Part shown: one piece after another, positions 46,761-56,088 of the stretch
Position numbering within the stretch: position 1 is the first letter of the stretch
Layout of the letters: every line of letters begins with the position of its first letter
Assembly: GCF_003660165.1 (NCBI RefSeq)
Contig: NZ_CP032829.1
Location: 1,550,001-1,614,000, forward strand
Source: Sphingomonas paeninsulae
GTDB lineage: Bacteria > Pseudomonadota > Alphaproteobacteria > Sphingomonadales > Sphingomonadaceae
Direction of reading: 5' to 3'
Length of the DNA: 64,000 nt
Program-made: the position numbers and the translations under genes
The notes under the pieces: model-generated
The model's input: only the letters and a program-made list of their open reading frames with translations
Database searches by the model: none
What the model was told of the DNA's origin: nothing

Positions 46761-47000
46761 ATGAGCGATATTATCCAGGCCGACCAGTTGCGCCTGTTCA
46801 TCGAACGTATTGAGCGGCTCGAAGAAGAGAAAAAGGGCATCAGCGACGACATTCGCGATGTCTATTCAGAGAGCAAGGGGCAGGGCTATGATACAAAGAT
46901 CATGCGTGCCATCGTCCGCCTGCGCCGTATGGAAAAGAACGACCGCGACGAAATGGACGCGCTGCTCGAAACCTATCGCGATGCGCTCGGTCTCGCTTAA
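46761..47000 (+). CDS. gapR: GapR-family DNA-binding protein (DUF2312)
   Basis: 79 residues, highly charged helical protein: [26 protein letters not shown], then [41 protein letters not shown]. This is the DUF2312 family, shown in Caulobacter to be GapR, which clamps overtwisted DNA ahead of replication and transcription. The length and the [17 protein letters not shown] core fit. It stands alone between purK and the YebC-family gene. Confidence 0.88.
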   Translation: MSDIIQADQLRLFIERIERLEEEKKGISDDIRDVYSESKGQGYDTKIMRAIVRLRRMEKNDRDEMDALLETYRDALGLA

Positions 47001-47037
47001 AACTGGGCTGGCGTAAAACTTTTTAGGGGAGGCGTGC

Positions 47038-47784
47038 GTGGCAGGCCATTCGAAGTTCAAGAACATCATGTACCGCAAAGGTGCACAGGATAAGAAACGC
47101 TCGGCTGCGTTTTCGAAACTGAGTCGCGAAATTACCGTCGCGGCGAAATCCGGCCTCCCCGATCCCGACATGAACGCGCGTCTGCGTTCGGCGATCATTG
47201 CCGCACGCGCGCAATCAATGCCGAACGACAATATCCAGCGCGCAATATCCAAGGCGAGCGGAGCCGACGGCGAGAATTACGAGGAAATGCGCTACGAAGG
47301 CTTCGGCCCCGGTGGCGTATCGCTGATCGTCGAAGCGTTGACCGACAACCGCAATCGTACCGCGACCAACGTGCGGCTGGGCTTTTCCAAAAACGGCGGC
47401 AACATGGGGGCTGGCGGATCGGTCAGCCACGGCTTCGACCGGATGGGCCTGATCGTCTATCCTGCAAAGGCTGGCGATCCAGATACCGTGTTCGAAGCCG
47501 CACTCGAAGCTGGCGCGCAGGATGTTTCCTCCAGCGAGGACGGCCATGAAATCTGGACCGAGATCGGCGATCTGCACGACGTCGCCAAGGCGCTGGAAGC
47601 AACCCTCGGCGAAGGGGAGGGCGCAAAGCTCGCCTGGCGTCCGCAAACTATGGTGACTGTCACCGAAGCCGACGCCGCGACGCTGATGAAGCTTCTCGAC
47701 CAGCTCGACGACGACGACGATGTTCAAACCGTCTGGGGCAATTACGACGTTCCCGACGAAGTCATGGAAAAACTGGGTCAATAA
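47038..47784 (+). CDS. YebC/PmpR-family protein
   Basis: 248 residues. Starts (GTG 47038) with [20 protein letters not shown] and includes [31 protein letters not shown] and [16 protein letters not shown], the standard YebC signatures. Members were called transcriptional regulators; recent work links some to relief of ribosome stalling at proline stretches. AGGGGAGG lies 8 bases before the start. It is followed 2 bp later by ruvC, the usual neighbour. Confidence 0.93.
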   Translation: MAGHSKFKNIMYRKGAQDKKRSAAFSKLSREITVAAKSGLPDPDMNARLRSAIIAARAQSMPNDNIQRAISKASGADGENYEEMRYEGFGPGGVSLIVEALTDNRNRTATNVRLGFSKNGGNMGAGGSVSHGFDRMGLIVYPAKAGDPDTVFEAALEAGAQDVSSSEDGHEIWTEIGDLHDVAKALEATLGEGEGAKLAWRPQTMVTVTEADAATLMKLLDQLDDDDDVQTVWGNYDVPDEVMEKLGQ

Positions 47785-47786
47785 AT

Positions 47787-48275
47787 TTGATCATCCTCGG
47801 CATCGATCCGGGCCTCGGCACGACTGGTTGGGGCGTCATCTTTTCCGAAGGAAACCGGCTGACGCACATCGCCAACGGCCGGATTAAAACCGATGCGGCA
47901 CATCCGCTCTCGCATCGGCTTGCCTTGCTGGGTGAGGCACTGAACCAAATCGTCGCGGCCCATGATGCGCGTCATGCGGCGATGGAGGAGGTGTTCGTCA
48001 ACAAGAACGCCCAATCCACGCTGAAACTGGCACAGGCGCGCGGAATGCTGCTCGGTTGCCTCGGTTCCAGACAGGTCGAAGTCGGCGAATATGCCCCGCG
48101 TCTCGTAAAACAGGCTGTCACCGGCACCGGCGCGGCGGAAAAAGCGCAGGTTCATGCCATGATCGGGCGATTGCTCCCCGGTGTGAAGATCGACGGTGCT
48201 GACGCGGCGGATGCTCTGGCAGTGGCGATCACCCACGCGCATCATCTGGCAAGCGCGCGCCGGCTTAAAGCTTAG
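47787..48275 (+). CDS. ruvC: Holliday junction endonuclease
   Basis: Resolves Holliday junctions with RuvAB. 162 residues from TTG 47787. The first catalytic Asp is in [15 protein letters not shown], Glu in [11 protein letters not shown], and the final acids in [17 protein letters not shown]. The start is two bases after the YebC-family stop, so the genes are coupled. Confidence 0.94.
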   Translation: MIILGIDPGLGTTGWGVIFSEGNRLTHIANGRIKTDAAHPLSHRLALLGEALNQIVAAHDARHAAMEEVFVNKNAQSTLKLAQARGMLLGCLGSRQVEVGEYAPRLVKQAVTGTGAAEKAQVHAMIGRLLPGVKIDGADAADALAVAITHAHHLASARRLKA

Positions 48276-48327
48276 CGTGGCTGCTGCCGTGTCTCGACTT
48301 CGCCCGGCAACTGGCTAGGGACTAACC

Positions 48328-48921
48328 ATGATCGCACGCCTTACCGGAACGCTTGCCGAAACCGCCACCGATCATGCGGTCATTGACGTCGGCGGTGTCG
48401 GTTATCTGGTGCAGGCGTCGGCCCGGACCCTCAACGTTATCGGCCCCTCCGGCGGCAATGTGATGCTCTACATCGAAATGCAGGTCCGTGAGGATTCGCT
48501 GACCCTTTTCGCATTCGGATCGGCGAGCGAACGCGAATGGTTCCGCCTGCTGACCGGGGTACAGGGTGTCGGTGGCCGCGTCGCGCTCAGCATATTGTCG
48601 GTCCTCGACGCCAGTGAACTCAGCCGCGCCATCGCCAGTGCAGACGCCGCTATGGTCGCGCGGGCAAACGGGGTCGGCCCGAAGCTCGCGGGCCGCATCG
48701 TCAACGAACTGAAGGGCAAGGTCGGCGCAATCTCTCTCGGTGCACCCGGTGTCGTCGCGGTAGCGGGAGCGGCGAGCGATGCGGTTTCGGCGCTCATCAA
48801 CCTCGGCTTCCGCCCCGCCGAAGCAACACTCGCTGTGGCAAAGGCCGATGAAGAACTTGGCGCGGGCGCAAACCTCGACGCGCTCGTTCGCGTTGCCCTG
48901 AAAAAAGCATCGCGCGCCTGA
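48328..48921 (+). CDS. ruvA: Holliday junction branch migration protein RuvA
   Basis: Binds Holliday junctions as a tetramer and loads RuvB. 197 residues: domain I ([26 protein letters not shown]), HhH domain II ([36 protein letters not shown]), and C-terminal domain III for RuvB contact ([23 protein letters not shown]). It lies 52 bp after ruvC. ruvB follows after an intervening RcnB-like gene. Confidence 0.95.
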   Translation: MIARLTGTLAETATDHAVIDVGGVGYLVQASARTLNVIGPSGGNVMLYIEMQVREDSLTLFAFGSASEREWFRLLTGVQGVGGRVALSILSVLDASELSRAIASADAAMVARANGVGPKLAGRIVNELKGKVGAISLGAPGVVAVAGAASDAVSALINLGFRPAEATLAVAKADEELGAGANLDALVRVALKKASRA

Positions 48922-48985
48922 TCCAACAGCTTGCCGCGCGGATTTTAGCCGTCTAGCTTCCGTTCGTCGTAAAACGGAGGATGCA

Positions 48986-49606
48986 ATGAAGAAGCTCCTG
49001 TTGGCAGCCAGCGCCATCGCGCTGATTGCCCCTGATATCGCATTGGCTCAAGAACAGCCCCGACAAGGTGTAACCCGCCCTGCACCCGGCAACGGGCAGG
49101 CCAGGCCACAACGTCCCGGAAACGGTGGTCAGCCGTCCCGCCCCGGAAACGGAGGCCCGCAGATCCAGCCGCCCCGACCCGGAAACGGCGGACCCCAGAT
49201 TCAGCCTCCGCGCCCCGGTCGCCCTCAGCCGCCACGGCCGGGTAACGGTGGCCCCCAGATTCAGCCGCCACGTCCCGGCAACGGCGCTCGTCCGCCGCGC
49301 CCGGTTCGGCCGATCGTTGGTCCAAACCGTCCGCATCGTCCCGGCGCAGGGCGTCCGCCGAACTTTCGACCGATCCACGGTCCGTCGTTCAGCTACCCCC
49401 GTGGCTATCGTTATCGCCGCTGGTCGGTCGGCCTGATCCTGCCGAGCCTGTTCCTGTCGAGCGCCTATTATTACAGTAACTACGCCTCGCTCGGCGTTGG
49501 GCCGCCACCTCCCGGCTATCGCTGGGTGCGTTATGGACCTGATTTGTTGCTCGTGCAGCACGGTAGTGGTCGCATCGCCGACGTCATCTACGGCGCGTTC
49601 TACTAA
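48986..49606 (+). CDS. RcnB-like exported protein with PPRPGNGG repeats
   Basis: 206 residues with signal peptide ([22 protein letters not shown]). Residues 25-115 are a low-complexity Pro/Gly/Arg/Gln region built from repeats such as [12 protein letters not shown]. The C-terminus ([24 protein letters not shown] and [33 protein letters not shown]) matches the RcnB domain, a periplasmic family named for nickel/cobalt homeostasis in E. coli. Metal function is uncertain here, since sphingomonads have many such proteins. It interrupts ruvA-ruvB. Confidence 0.75.
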   Translation: MKKLLLAASAIALIAPDIALAQEQPRQGVTRPAPGNGQARPQRPGNGGQPSRPGNGGPQIQPPRPGNGGPQIQPPRPGRPQPPRPGNGGPQIQPPRPGNGARPPRPVRPIVGPNRPHRPGAGRPPNFRPIHGPSFSYPRGYRYRRWSVGLILPSLFLSSAYYYSNYASLGVGPPPPGYRWVRYGPDLLLVQHGSGRIADVIYGAFY

Positions 49607-49621
49607 GCCTAAGCCAAACAC

Positions 49622-49647
49622 CGCCGCCGCCTCGACAGGCGGCGGCG
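49622..49647. terminator. GC hairpin between RcnB-like gene and ruvB
   Basis: Perfect 11-bp stem CGCCGCCGCCT / AGGCGGCGGCG around a CGAC tetraloop, 15 bases after the RcnB-like stop. There is no T-run, so it is either a weak terminator or a transcript-stabilising hairpin before ruvB. Confidence 0.5.
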
Positions 49648-49670
49648 TCAGCGGCTAGGGATCGTCCTGA

Positions 49671-50696
49671 ATGGACGATACCGACAGCATCCTGACCCCC
49701 GCCCGCCGTCCCGAAGACGTGGACGCCGCTCTGCGCCCGAAAACCCTTGACGAGTTCGTCGGGCAAAAGGCCGCGCGCGAAAACCTGCGCATCTTTATCG
49801 CAGCCGCAAAATCTCGCGGAGACGCCCTCGACCACGTCCTGTTTTTCGGCCCTCCCGGCCTCGGTAAAACCACGTTGGCGCAAATCATCGCTCGCGAACT
49901 CGGTGTCGGGTTTCGTGCGACGTCCGGTCCGGTCATTGCCAAATCGGGCGACCTCGCCGCGTTGCTGACCAACCTCGAGGACGGCGATGTCCTGTTCATC
50001 GACGAGATCCATCGTCTCGCTCCCGCAGTAGAGGAAATCCTCTATCCCGCGATGGAGGATCGCTGCCTCGACCTCATCATCGGCGAAGGTCCATCGGCGC
50101 GTTCGGTCCGCATCGACCTTCCCAAATTCACTCTTGTCGGCGCAACCACGCGGCAGGGTTTGCTGACTCAGCCCCTGCGCGACCGCTTTGGCATCCCCGT
50201 CCGTTTGCATTTCTATACCGTCCCCGAACTGGAAAAGGTCGTCACGCGCGCCGCCATGCTGCTCGACCTCGGCATCGCCCCTGACGGTGCCGCTGAAGTC
50301 GCCAAACGGTCGCGCGGCACGCCCCGCATCGCCGGTCGCCTGCTCCGTCGTGTCCGGGATTTTGCGAATGTTGCTGGCGACGCGATTGTCACTGCAAAGA
50401 TCGCAGATGCCGCACTCACCCGGCTGGAGGTCGATAACCTCGGCCTCGACGCGATGGACCGTCGCTACCTGACGATGATCGCAGACATTTATCGCGGCGG
50501 CCCCGTCGGCGTCGAAACGCTTGCCGCCGGCCTCAGCGAACCACGCGATACGATAGAGGAAGTCATCGAGCCGTATTTAATCCAGCTCGGCCTTGTCGCC
50601 CGCACAGCGCGCGGTCGCTGTCTGAATGCACTGGGCTGGAAACATCTGGGCCTCAATCCGCCACCCGGCGCGCAAGACGGGCTGTTCGACGGATAA
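49671..50696 (+). CDS. ruvB: Holliday junction branch migration ATPase RuvB
   Basis: Hexameric AAA+ motor that drives branch migration with RuvA. 341 residues. Walker [12 protein letters not shown] near 60, Walker [12 protein letters not shown], sensor [19 protein letters not shown], and a C-terminal winged helix ([17 protein letters not shown]). ATG 49671. It is 64 bp after the RcnB-like gene and precedes the tol operon. Confidence 0.96.
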   Translation: MDDTDSILTPARRPEDVDAALRPKTLDEFVGQKAARENLRIFIAAAKSRGDALDHVLFFGPPGLGKTTLAQIIARELGVGFRATSGPVIAKSGDLAALLTNLEDGDVLFIDEIHRLAPAVEEILYPAMEDRCLDLIIGEGPSARSVRIDLPKFTLVGATTRQGLLTQPLRDRFGIPVRLHFYTVPELEKVVTRAAMLLDLGIAPDGAAEVAKRSRGTPRIAGRLLRRVRDFANVAGDAIVTAKIADAALTRLEVDNLGLDAMDRRYLTMIADIYRGGPVGVETLAAGLSEPRDTIEEVIEPYLIQLGLVARTARGRCLNALGWKHLGLNPPPGAQDGLFDG

Positions 50697-50744
50697 GGGG
50701 CAGGGGGGATTCCCTCAACTCGTCGCAACCGGTAAGGCTGGCCG

Positions 50745-51191
50745 GTGGTTAACGATATTCCTCCTGCCGGGCGCTTCGAAGGTGCGTCTCACCGTTTCCC
50801 GGTGCGCGTGTATTTTGAGGACACGGATCTGTCCGGTGTCGTCTATCACGCGAATTATCTGCGTTACATGGAACGCGCCCGTTCAGACATGCTGCGTGCG
50901 CTCGGTATCGAACAACGTGCGGCGTTCGATGCGGGAGAGGGGGTTTATGCCGTCTCCGCGCTTGCGATCCGTTATCGCCGCCCCGCACGCCTTGATGAAG
51001 ACCTGACCGTTGTCAGCCATGTGGTCGATGTCGGTGCTGCGACCGCAACAATTCATCAGACAGTCATGCGCGCTGACGAAATACTTACCGAAGCCGAAGT
51101 TACCGCCGCTTTCCTGACGCTCGATGGCAAACCACGCCGTCAGCCAAAGGAATGGGTCGTTGCCTTCGCGCGTTTGAATCAGGAGAACTAA
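50745..51191 (+). CDS. ybgC: Tol-Pal system-associated acyl-CoA thioesterase
   Basis: Hot-dog thioesterase of 148 residues. The 4HBT signature YFEDTDLSGVVYHANYLRYMERARSD has the catalytic Asp. It usually heads the tol-pal operon, as here. GTG start at 50745, 48 bp after ruvB. Its TAA overlaps the tolQ ATG by one base (TAATG). Confidence 0.92.
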   Translation: MVNDIPPAGRFEGASHRFPVRVYFEDTDLSGVVYHANYLRYMERARSDMLRALGIEQRAAFDAGEGVYAVSALAIRYRRPARLDEDLTVVSHVVDVGAATATIHQTVMRADEILTEAEVTAAFLTLDGKPRRQPKEWVVAFARLNQEN

Positions 51192-51886
51192 TGCCTTCCG
51201 TTGCACTAGCCACCGATGCCGTGTCCCTGTCCCCGGTCGCGATGTTCCTTCAGGCCGATATTGTCGTGAAGGCGGTAATGCTGCTGCTTATCGCCGCCAG
51301 TATCTGGACGTGGAGCATCATCGTTTCGCAATGGCTAAAGCTTGGCCGCACGGCAAAGGAGTCCGAACGCTTCGAGCGCGACTTTGCCAAAGCCGACGAT
51401 ATCGAGGCATTTGCACGCAGCCATCAGGCATCCCCGTTCCCCAGCGCACAGGTTTTTCAGGCTGGCTTTGCCGAATGGCGCGCGTCGATCCGGTCCAAGC
51501 CGATCGACCGCGAGGGAACCCGCGCTCGCTTATCCAACGCGCTTGGATCGGCTGTCGCTAATGAAATCGACAAGCTCGCTGATCGGCTGAACGTGCTGGC
51601 AACGGTCGGCTCGGTCGCACCATTCGTTGGCCTGTTCGGCACGGTATGGGGCATCATGCGCAGCTTTGCGGGCATTGCGGCGGCGCAGAACACCTCGCTC
51701 GCCGTCGTGGCCCCCGGTATTGCCGAGGCCCTGTTTGCGACCGCACTGGGCCTGTTCGCAGCTATCCCTGCGGTCATTGCGTATAACCGTTTCAGTCATC
51801 GCCTGAACCGCCTCGAAGCGCGTCTCGGTCGTTTTGCCGACAGCTTCCATGCAACGCTCAGCCGCGAACTGGATCAGGCTGCGTGA
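51191..51886 (+). CDS. tolQ: Tol-Pal system proton-channel subunit TolQ
   Basis: Inner-membrane protein of 231 residues, ExbB/TolQ/MotA type. Three transmembrane segments: about 20-42 (FLQADIVVKAVMLLLIAASIWTW, shown in part), 140-162 (VASFVGLF-like NVLATVGSVAPFVGLFGTVWGIM) and 175-195 (GIAEALFATALGLFAAIPAV). With TolR it harvests proton-motive force to drive TolA in outer-membrane constriction. It overlaps ybgC by one base. Confidence 0.95.
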   Translation: MPSVALATDAVSLSPVAMFLQADIVVKAVMLLLIAASIWTWSIIVSQWLKLGRTAKESERFERDFAKADDIEAFARSHQASPFPSAQVFQAGFAEWRASIRSKPIDREGTRARLSNALGSAVANEIDKLADRLNVLATVGSVAPFVGLFGTVWGIMRSFAGIAAAQNTSLAVVAPGIAEALFATALGLFAAIPAVIAYNRFSHRLNRLEARLGRFADSFHATLSRELDQAA

Positions 51887-51932
51887 TGGATATCACAAAC
51901 GAAAAACTGCCCTTCTCAATAGGAGGAGGGCA

Positions 51933-52364
51933 ATGATCTTGCCGCCGTCCTCCCGTACCCGTGGCCGCCGCGCGCCGATGGCTGAAATCAACGTCACGCC
52001 AATGGTCGACGTGATGCTGGTGCTGCTCATCATTTTCATGGTTACCGCGCCATTGCTGGTTGCGGGCGTGCCGGTGAACCTGCCCGATGCGCGGGCAAAG
52101 GCGCTCGATCAGGATCAGAAGCCCGTCGCGATATCGCTCGATGCCGATGGTCGGCTGTTCGTGAACGATGCCGAAGTCAGCAGCACCGATTTGCCCGATA
52201 CGTTGACACGAATTGCCGCGCGTGATGCCGACAAGCCGCCCCAGATTTTCCTGCGTGCCGACGAAGCGCTCGGGTATGGCCGCGTCATGCGCGTCATGGG
52301 TGAATTGAACCGCGCCGGATTGAATCGCGTTGCATTGGTGACCGTGTCGAAGGACGCGCCGTGA
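51933..52364 (+). CDS. tolR: Tol-Pal system subunit TolR
   Basis: 143 residues, ExbD/TolR family. One transmembrane helix (VDVMLVLLIIFMVTAPLL) holds the conserved Asp that relays protons. The periplasmic domain ends NRAGLNRVALVTVS. ATG 51933 is selected by an AGGAGGAGGG ribosome-binding site; the upstream in-frame part to 51834 is shadow of tolQ. Confidence 0.95.
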   Translation: MILPPSSRTRGRRAPMAEINVTPMVDVMLVLLIIFMVTAPLLVAGVPVNLPDARAKALDQDQKPVAISLDADGRLFVNDAEVSSTDLPDTLTRIAARDADKPPQIFLRADEALGYGRVMRVMGELNRAGLNRVALVTVSKDAP

Positions 52365-52404
52365 TTCACGCCCTTCTCTCCGCTTGCGTCTGCGGAGCCG
52401 GTTG

Positions 52405-53298
52405 ATGGATCGCACTGAACGGACCGGCGTCGGCATTTCGCTTGCCGGTCATATCGTCTTGTTCGCGGTGCTGTCGCTTGGCCTGTTTGCCGCGACCAAA
52501 CCGATCGTGCCGAAAACTCAGGCGATGGACATTCAGATCGTCGACAAGGTTGGCCTGACTGACACTGTGCCAAACCCGTCGCCAACGCCGCCGGCCGCTC
52601 GTGAAACTCCCGATGTCGGCACTCCGGAGGAGGCAGCGCCCGAGCCGCAACCAACGCCTGAGCCTGCCCCAAAGCCTGCTCCGACCCCACCGACCCCGAC
52701 CCGGCCGGCCCCGACTCCGCAGCCGGTCGCGCCGCCGAAACCCGTCGCAAAACCGGCCCCGGTTAAGCCCGCGCCTCCAAAACCCGTGGTCAAACCAAGC
52801 ATCGCTAAGCCGACACCGGCGAAACCCGCTGCCGCGAAAACGCCGCCCACCACCGCCGATGCTCGCCCCCGTCGTCGCCCCGGTCTTAGCCGCAGTCTGA
52901 TCGCCGGGCTGACCGACACTCCCGGCGTATCGAGTGCGCAACCGAACAAAAGCGCCAGCACGACGCCCCGCGCCGCGGCCGGTCCCGCCGTCGAAGCCTC
53001 GCTCGGCCGCGAAGTTCTCCGCCAGCTCAAACCATTCTGGCATTCACCCACCGGCGCCGATGCCGAACTCCTCCGCACGCAGCTCAGCATCAGTCTGGCG
53101 CGTGACGGCAGCGTCGTCGCGGTTCGCGCAATCGGGACGACGGGTGTAACAGACAGCAACCGCGGGCAGGTCCGTCTGCATCAGGAAGCTGCGATCAAAG
53201 CCGTGAAACTCGCCGCACCATTCTCGCTCCCCGCTGAATTCTACGATTCATGGAAACTGCTGGAACCCGTCAGCTTCGACAGAAAGTTGTCCCAATGA
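52405..53298 (+). CDS. tolA: TolA-like energy transducer
   Basis: 297 residues. One N-terminal transmembrane helix (GISLAGHIVLFAVLSLGLFA) carries the TolQR-contacting region. Then a Pro/Ala/Lys-rich spacer (about 65-175: APEPQPTPEP, KPAPTPPTPTRPAP, repeats) replaces the long Lys/Ala helix of enterobacterial TolA. The C-terminal TonB/TolA-C-like domain (LGREVLRQLKPFWHSPTGADAE ... RAIGTTG ... AAIKAVKLAAPFSLP) contacts Pal/TolB. ATG 52405. Assigned from operon position plus this architecture. Confidence 0.9.
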   Translation: MDRTERTGVGISLAGHIVLFAVLSLGLFAATKPIVPKTQAMDIQIVDKVGLTDTVPNPSPTPPAARETPDVGTPEEAAPEPQPTPEPAPKPAPTPPTPTRPAPTPQPVAPPKPVAKPAPVKPAPPKPVVKPSIAKPTPAKPAAAKTPPTTADARPRRRPGLSRSLIAGLTDTPGVSSAQPNKSASTTPRAAAGPAVEASLGREVLRQLKPFWHSPTGADAELLRTQLSISLARDGSVVAVRAIGTTGVTDSNRGQVRLHQEAAIKAVKLAAPFSLPAEFYDSWKLLEPVSFDRKLSQ

Positions 53299-54620
53299 TA
53301 AAGCTTCCCTTACGCCTCGGTATTGCCGCGCTGGCCTTGATCGCATCGGTCGCCAACGCACAGATCAAGGTCGATGTGACCGACGAAGCCTCGAACGACG
53401 TCGTCATCGCCGTGCCGCCCATGCCGACCCCCGCCGTCGCTTCGACCGAAGCTGGGCCGACCGACGCGCTTGGCAAACAAGTCGCCGAAGTCGTTGCGAC
53501 CGACCTCCGCAATTCCGGGTTGTTCAAACCGATGGGCCCCGGCGGCGTCCGCGCGATCGGGTTTCCCGAAGTCACTGCCCCCGATTACTCATATTGGCCC
53601 GGCACCGGAGCGGCCGCTCTGGTTCAGGGCTTCGTCCGCGCCAACCCCGGCGGCGACCTGACCGTCGGCTGCTACCTCTATGATGTCGCATTGAAGACCG
53701 AATTGACCCGCGCAGGTTATGTCGTCGCTCCGCGCGACTGGCGGCGAGCGGCTCACAAATGTGCCGACGCCATCTACGCCCGCCTGTCCGGTGAAAGCCC
53801 GTTCTTCGACAGCCGCGTTGCCTATATTGCCGAAACCGGTCCGAAGGATCACCGCGTCAAACGGCTCGCGATCATGGATTCGGACGGTGCGAACCACCGC
53901 TTTCTGACCAACGGCCAGAACATCGTCCTGACTCCGCGCTTTTCGCCCGATTACAAATCGATCGTCTATCTGAGCTATGCCGGCAAAAGCCCGCGCATCT
54001 ACATCTACGACCTCGGCACCGGTAAACAGCGCCTCGTCACCGAAAGCGCAACCACCACTTTTGCCCCACGCTGGTCGCCCGATGGCCGCACGATTCTCTA
54101 TTCGATGTCGGTCGCCAACAACACCGATATCTACAGCATCCCCGCTGCTGGAGGCACGCCACGCCGCCTGACGACTTCGCCCGGCATCGATGTCGGCGGC
54201 AGCTTTTCGCCCGACGGCAAGCGGATCGTTTTTGAAAGCGATCGTTCGGGAACCCAGCAACTTTACGTCATGGATGCCGACGGTTCGAACCAGCAGCGCA
54301 TCAGCTTTGGGAGCGGCCGTTATGCCACTCCCGAATGGAGCCCGCGTGGTGACTTGATCGCGTTCACAAAGATCGCGGGTAATTTCCGAATCGGTGTTAT
54401 GACACCCTCTGGAACTGGCGAACGGTTGTTGACCAATAGCTGGCAGGATGAAGCGCCTACGTGGTCGCCAAACGGGCGTGTCATTCAGTTTTTTCGCACT
54501 ACGCAAGGTCGCGGCGGCAAGTCGAACCTTTTTCAGGTTGACCTGACCGGCGTGAATGAGCGCAAACTGCCTACGCCCGTTGACGGCTCCGACCCCACCT
54601 GGGGCCCATTGCTGCCTTGA
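53295..54620 (+). CDS. tolB: Tol-Pal system beta-propeller protein TolB
   Basis: Periplasmic protein of 441 residues with signal peptide (MIKLPLRLGIAALALIASVANA). An N-terminal domain (DLRNSGLFKPMG...; DYSYWPGTGAAALVQG) precedes a six-bladed propeller of WD40-like repeats (PRFSPDYKSIVYLSYAGKSPRIYIYD; PRWSPDGRTILYSMSV; GSFSPDGKRIVFESDRSGTQQLYVMDADG, in parts). It binds Pal and is released by TolA. ATG overlaps the tolA stop (ATGA). Confidence 0.96.
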   Translation: MIKLPLRLGIAALALIASVANAQIKVDVTDEASNDVVIAVPPMPTPAVASTEAGPTDALGKQVAEVVATDLRNSGLFKPMGPGGVRAIGFPEVTAPDYSYWPGTGAAALVQGFVRANPGGDLTVGCYLYDVALKTELTRAGYVVAPRDWRRAAHKCADAIYARLSGESPFFDSRVAYIAETGPKDHRVKRLAIMDSDGANHRFLTNGQNIVLTPRFSPDYKSIVYLSYAGKSPRIYIYDLGTGKQRLVTESATTTFAPRWSPDGRTILYSMSVANNTDIYSIPAAGGTPRRLTTSPGIDVGGSFSPDGKRIVFESDRSGTQQLYVMDADGSNQQRISFGSGRYATPEWSPRGDLIAFTKIAGNFRIGVMTPSGTGERLLTNSWQDEAPTWSPNGRVIQFFRTTQGRGGKSNLFQVDLTGVNERKLPTPVDGSDPTWGPLLP

Positions 54621-54647
54621 ACGAGTTTAGACTGAAGGAGAACGAAC

Positions 54648-55157
54648 ATGAAGGCATTCGGAACCAAGCTGCTGCTGGCAGCATCGCTGCTCGCCATCGG
54701 CGCATGTGCGAAAAAGCCACCGAAGGAATTGCCGCCACCGCCGGTCGATAACAGCGCGCAACAGGCACCGCCGCCGATGAATCCCGGTGCCGCTCCCGGC
54801 AGCCAGGCAGATTTCGTTGCCAGCGTCGCAGCTGACCGCGTGTTCTTTGCCACCGACTCCTCCGAAGTCGATCAGCCCGGACAATCGACTCTCCAGTCGC
54901 AGGCCGCATGGTTCGCCCGATATCCGAACGTCCGTGTGACCGTCGAAGGTCATGCCGATGAGCGGGGAACGCGCGAATACAACCTCGCTTTGGGTGATCG
55001 TCGCGCCAATGCCGCCAAGAACGCACTTGTCGCGCTTGGCGTATCGGCAGGCCGCATCACCACGATCAGCTATGGCAAGGAACGCCCCGACGCGATCGGA
55101 TCGGACGAAGCCGCTTATGCCAAAAACCGTCGCGCTGTCAGCGTTACGGTTCAATAA
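54648..55157 (+). CDS. pal: Peptidoglycan-associated lipoprotein
   Basis: 169 residues. Lipobox LLAIGAC gives lipidated Cys 20-21. A Pro-rich linker (PKELPPPPVDNSAQQAPPPMNPG) precedes the OmpA-like domain: DRVFFATDSSEVDQPG, VTVEGHADERGTREYNLALGDRRANAAKNAL. That domain binds mDAP in peptidoglycan. AAGGAG lies 8 bases upstream. It is the last gene of ybgC-tolQRAB-pal. Confidence 0.96.
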   Translation: MKAFGTKLLLAASLLAIGACAKKPPKELPPPPVDNSAQQAPPPMNPGAAPGSQADFVASVAADRVFFATDSSEVDQPGQSTLQSQAAWFARYPNVRVTVEGHADERGTREYNLALGDRRANAAKNALVALGVSAGRITTISYGKERPDAIGSDEAAYAKNRRAVSVTVQ

Positions 55158-55163
55158 TTCGGG

Positions 55164-55193
55164 ATGGCTCCCTCGTTGATATGAGGGAGCCAT
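55164..55193. terminator. Hairpin terminator between pal and S1/P1 nuclease
   Basis: Perfect 11-bp stem ATGGCTCCCTC (55164-55174) / GAGGGAGCCAT (55183-55193), followed on the plus strand by TCGTTTC. It lies 6 bases after the pal stop, between convergent genes, and probably serves both. Confidence 0.75.
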
Positions 55194-55215
55194 TCGTTTC
55201 AAAGAACAAACCCCG

Positions 55216-56088
55216 CTAACCCAGCGCCCGGTTCAACATCCGCCCCAGCCGCAGCCCGCCGCGTAAAACCTGCAACCGCACCACCGGGACCAATGCCGCA
55301 ATCTGCGCATCGTCCAGATGCCCGGTAATTCCCGTCACACACGGATCGCCCAGCGCCACCGCATAAGCCGAATCCCGCGACACAGCCCAGCTCTCGCGGC
55401 TCCAGTCGATCACTGTACCCCCCGCAATCGTCCGGCGCTGCGCCTGTGAAACGCCAGCCAATATCCCGTTGGGGCCGGCGGGCGGCGAAGAAATCGCCCG
55501 CTCGGCCAGATACCCGTCCCAGATCGAATGCAGGTTGGTCCGCTTGCTCGACACAATTCCGTAAGTTGCCGCGACCTTGTTCCCGCCCTGATCCTCATGC
55601 TCGCCCGCGTGCAATGGCTGGTGCAAATCGCCAACGAAATGGACGAGAAACGCCAGCGCGATCAACCGTTCTTTCGCGCTCAACCGCCGGTCGGCCAGCA
55701 ACGCTGCCTGCCGCGTAATCTGCGCCGACACGCAATTCCCATCGGCGCACGGCGTCGCCACATCGAACGGCTTACACACGTCCACGTCTTGAAAATGCCA
55801 GCTATACGCATAGCCGAACCGGCTTTTGCCATCCGACCCCTTCAGCGGCTTGATGCAGTCTGCCCAGACGCTGGCCTCCGCAATGTTGCGGATCGGACAG
55901 GTCGGCGTCGCCAGTTCGGCCGAATGCGCGATCAGCCGGCGGATCGCGTCGCGTGTTTTGGGCGTCGCCTGCGTCAGCGCGATTTTCGCTACCGTTTCAT
56001 GCCCATATTCCCACCACGCGAACGCCGGACTGGCCGATAGCATGGCAACCAACGCCAGCCCGCGAACCGGCCATTTATTCATCGCCAT
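55216..56088 (-). CDS. S1/P1 nuclease family, exported
   Basis: Zinc-dependent nuclease of about 290 residues. A signal peptide (to ASPAFA) is cleaved just before WWEYGHETVAKIA, so the mature N-terminal Trp and the His can bind zinc, as in P1 nuclease. Other zinc-ligand segments: YSWHFQDVD, FLVHFVGDLHQPLHAG with HxxxHxxD-like spacing, and NLHSIWDGYL. It would cut single-stranded nucleic acids in the periplasm or outside for nutrient salvage (family knowledge). The start ATG is 56088 or 56082, both inside the end of the isoaspartyl peptidase gene. Confidence 0.88.
   Translation of the reverse strand: MAMNKWPVRGLALVAMLSASPAFAWWEYGHETVAKIALTQATPKTRDAIRRLIAHSAELATPTCPIRNIAEASVWADCIKPLKGSDGKSRFGYAYSWHFQDVDVCKPFDVATPCADGNCVSAQITRQAALLADRRLSAKERLIALAFLVHFVGDLHQPLHAGEHEDQGGNKVAATYGIVSSKRTNLHSIWDGYLAERAISSPPAGPNGILAGVSQAQRRTIAGGTVIDWSRESWAVSRDSAYAVALGDPCVTGITGHLDDAQIAALVPVVRLQVLRGGLRLGRMLNRALG

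Noticed and set aside
49080-49300. CRISPR-like repeats
   Set aside because: The repeats are in-frame codons for PPRPGNGG units with no unique spacers.
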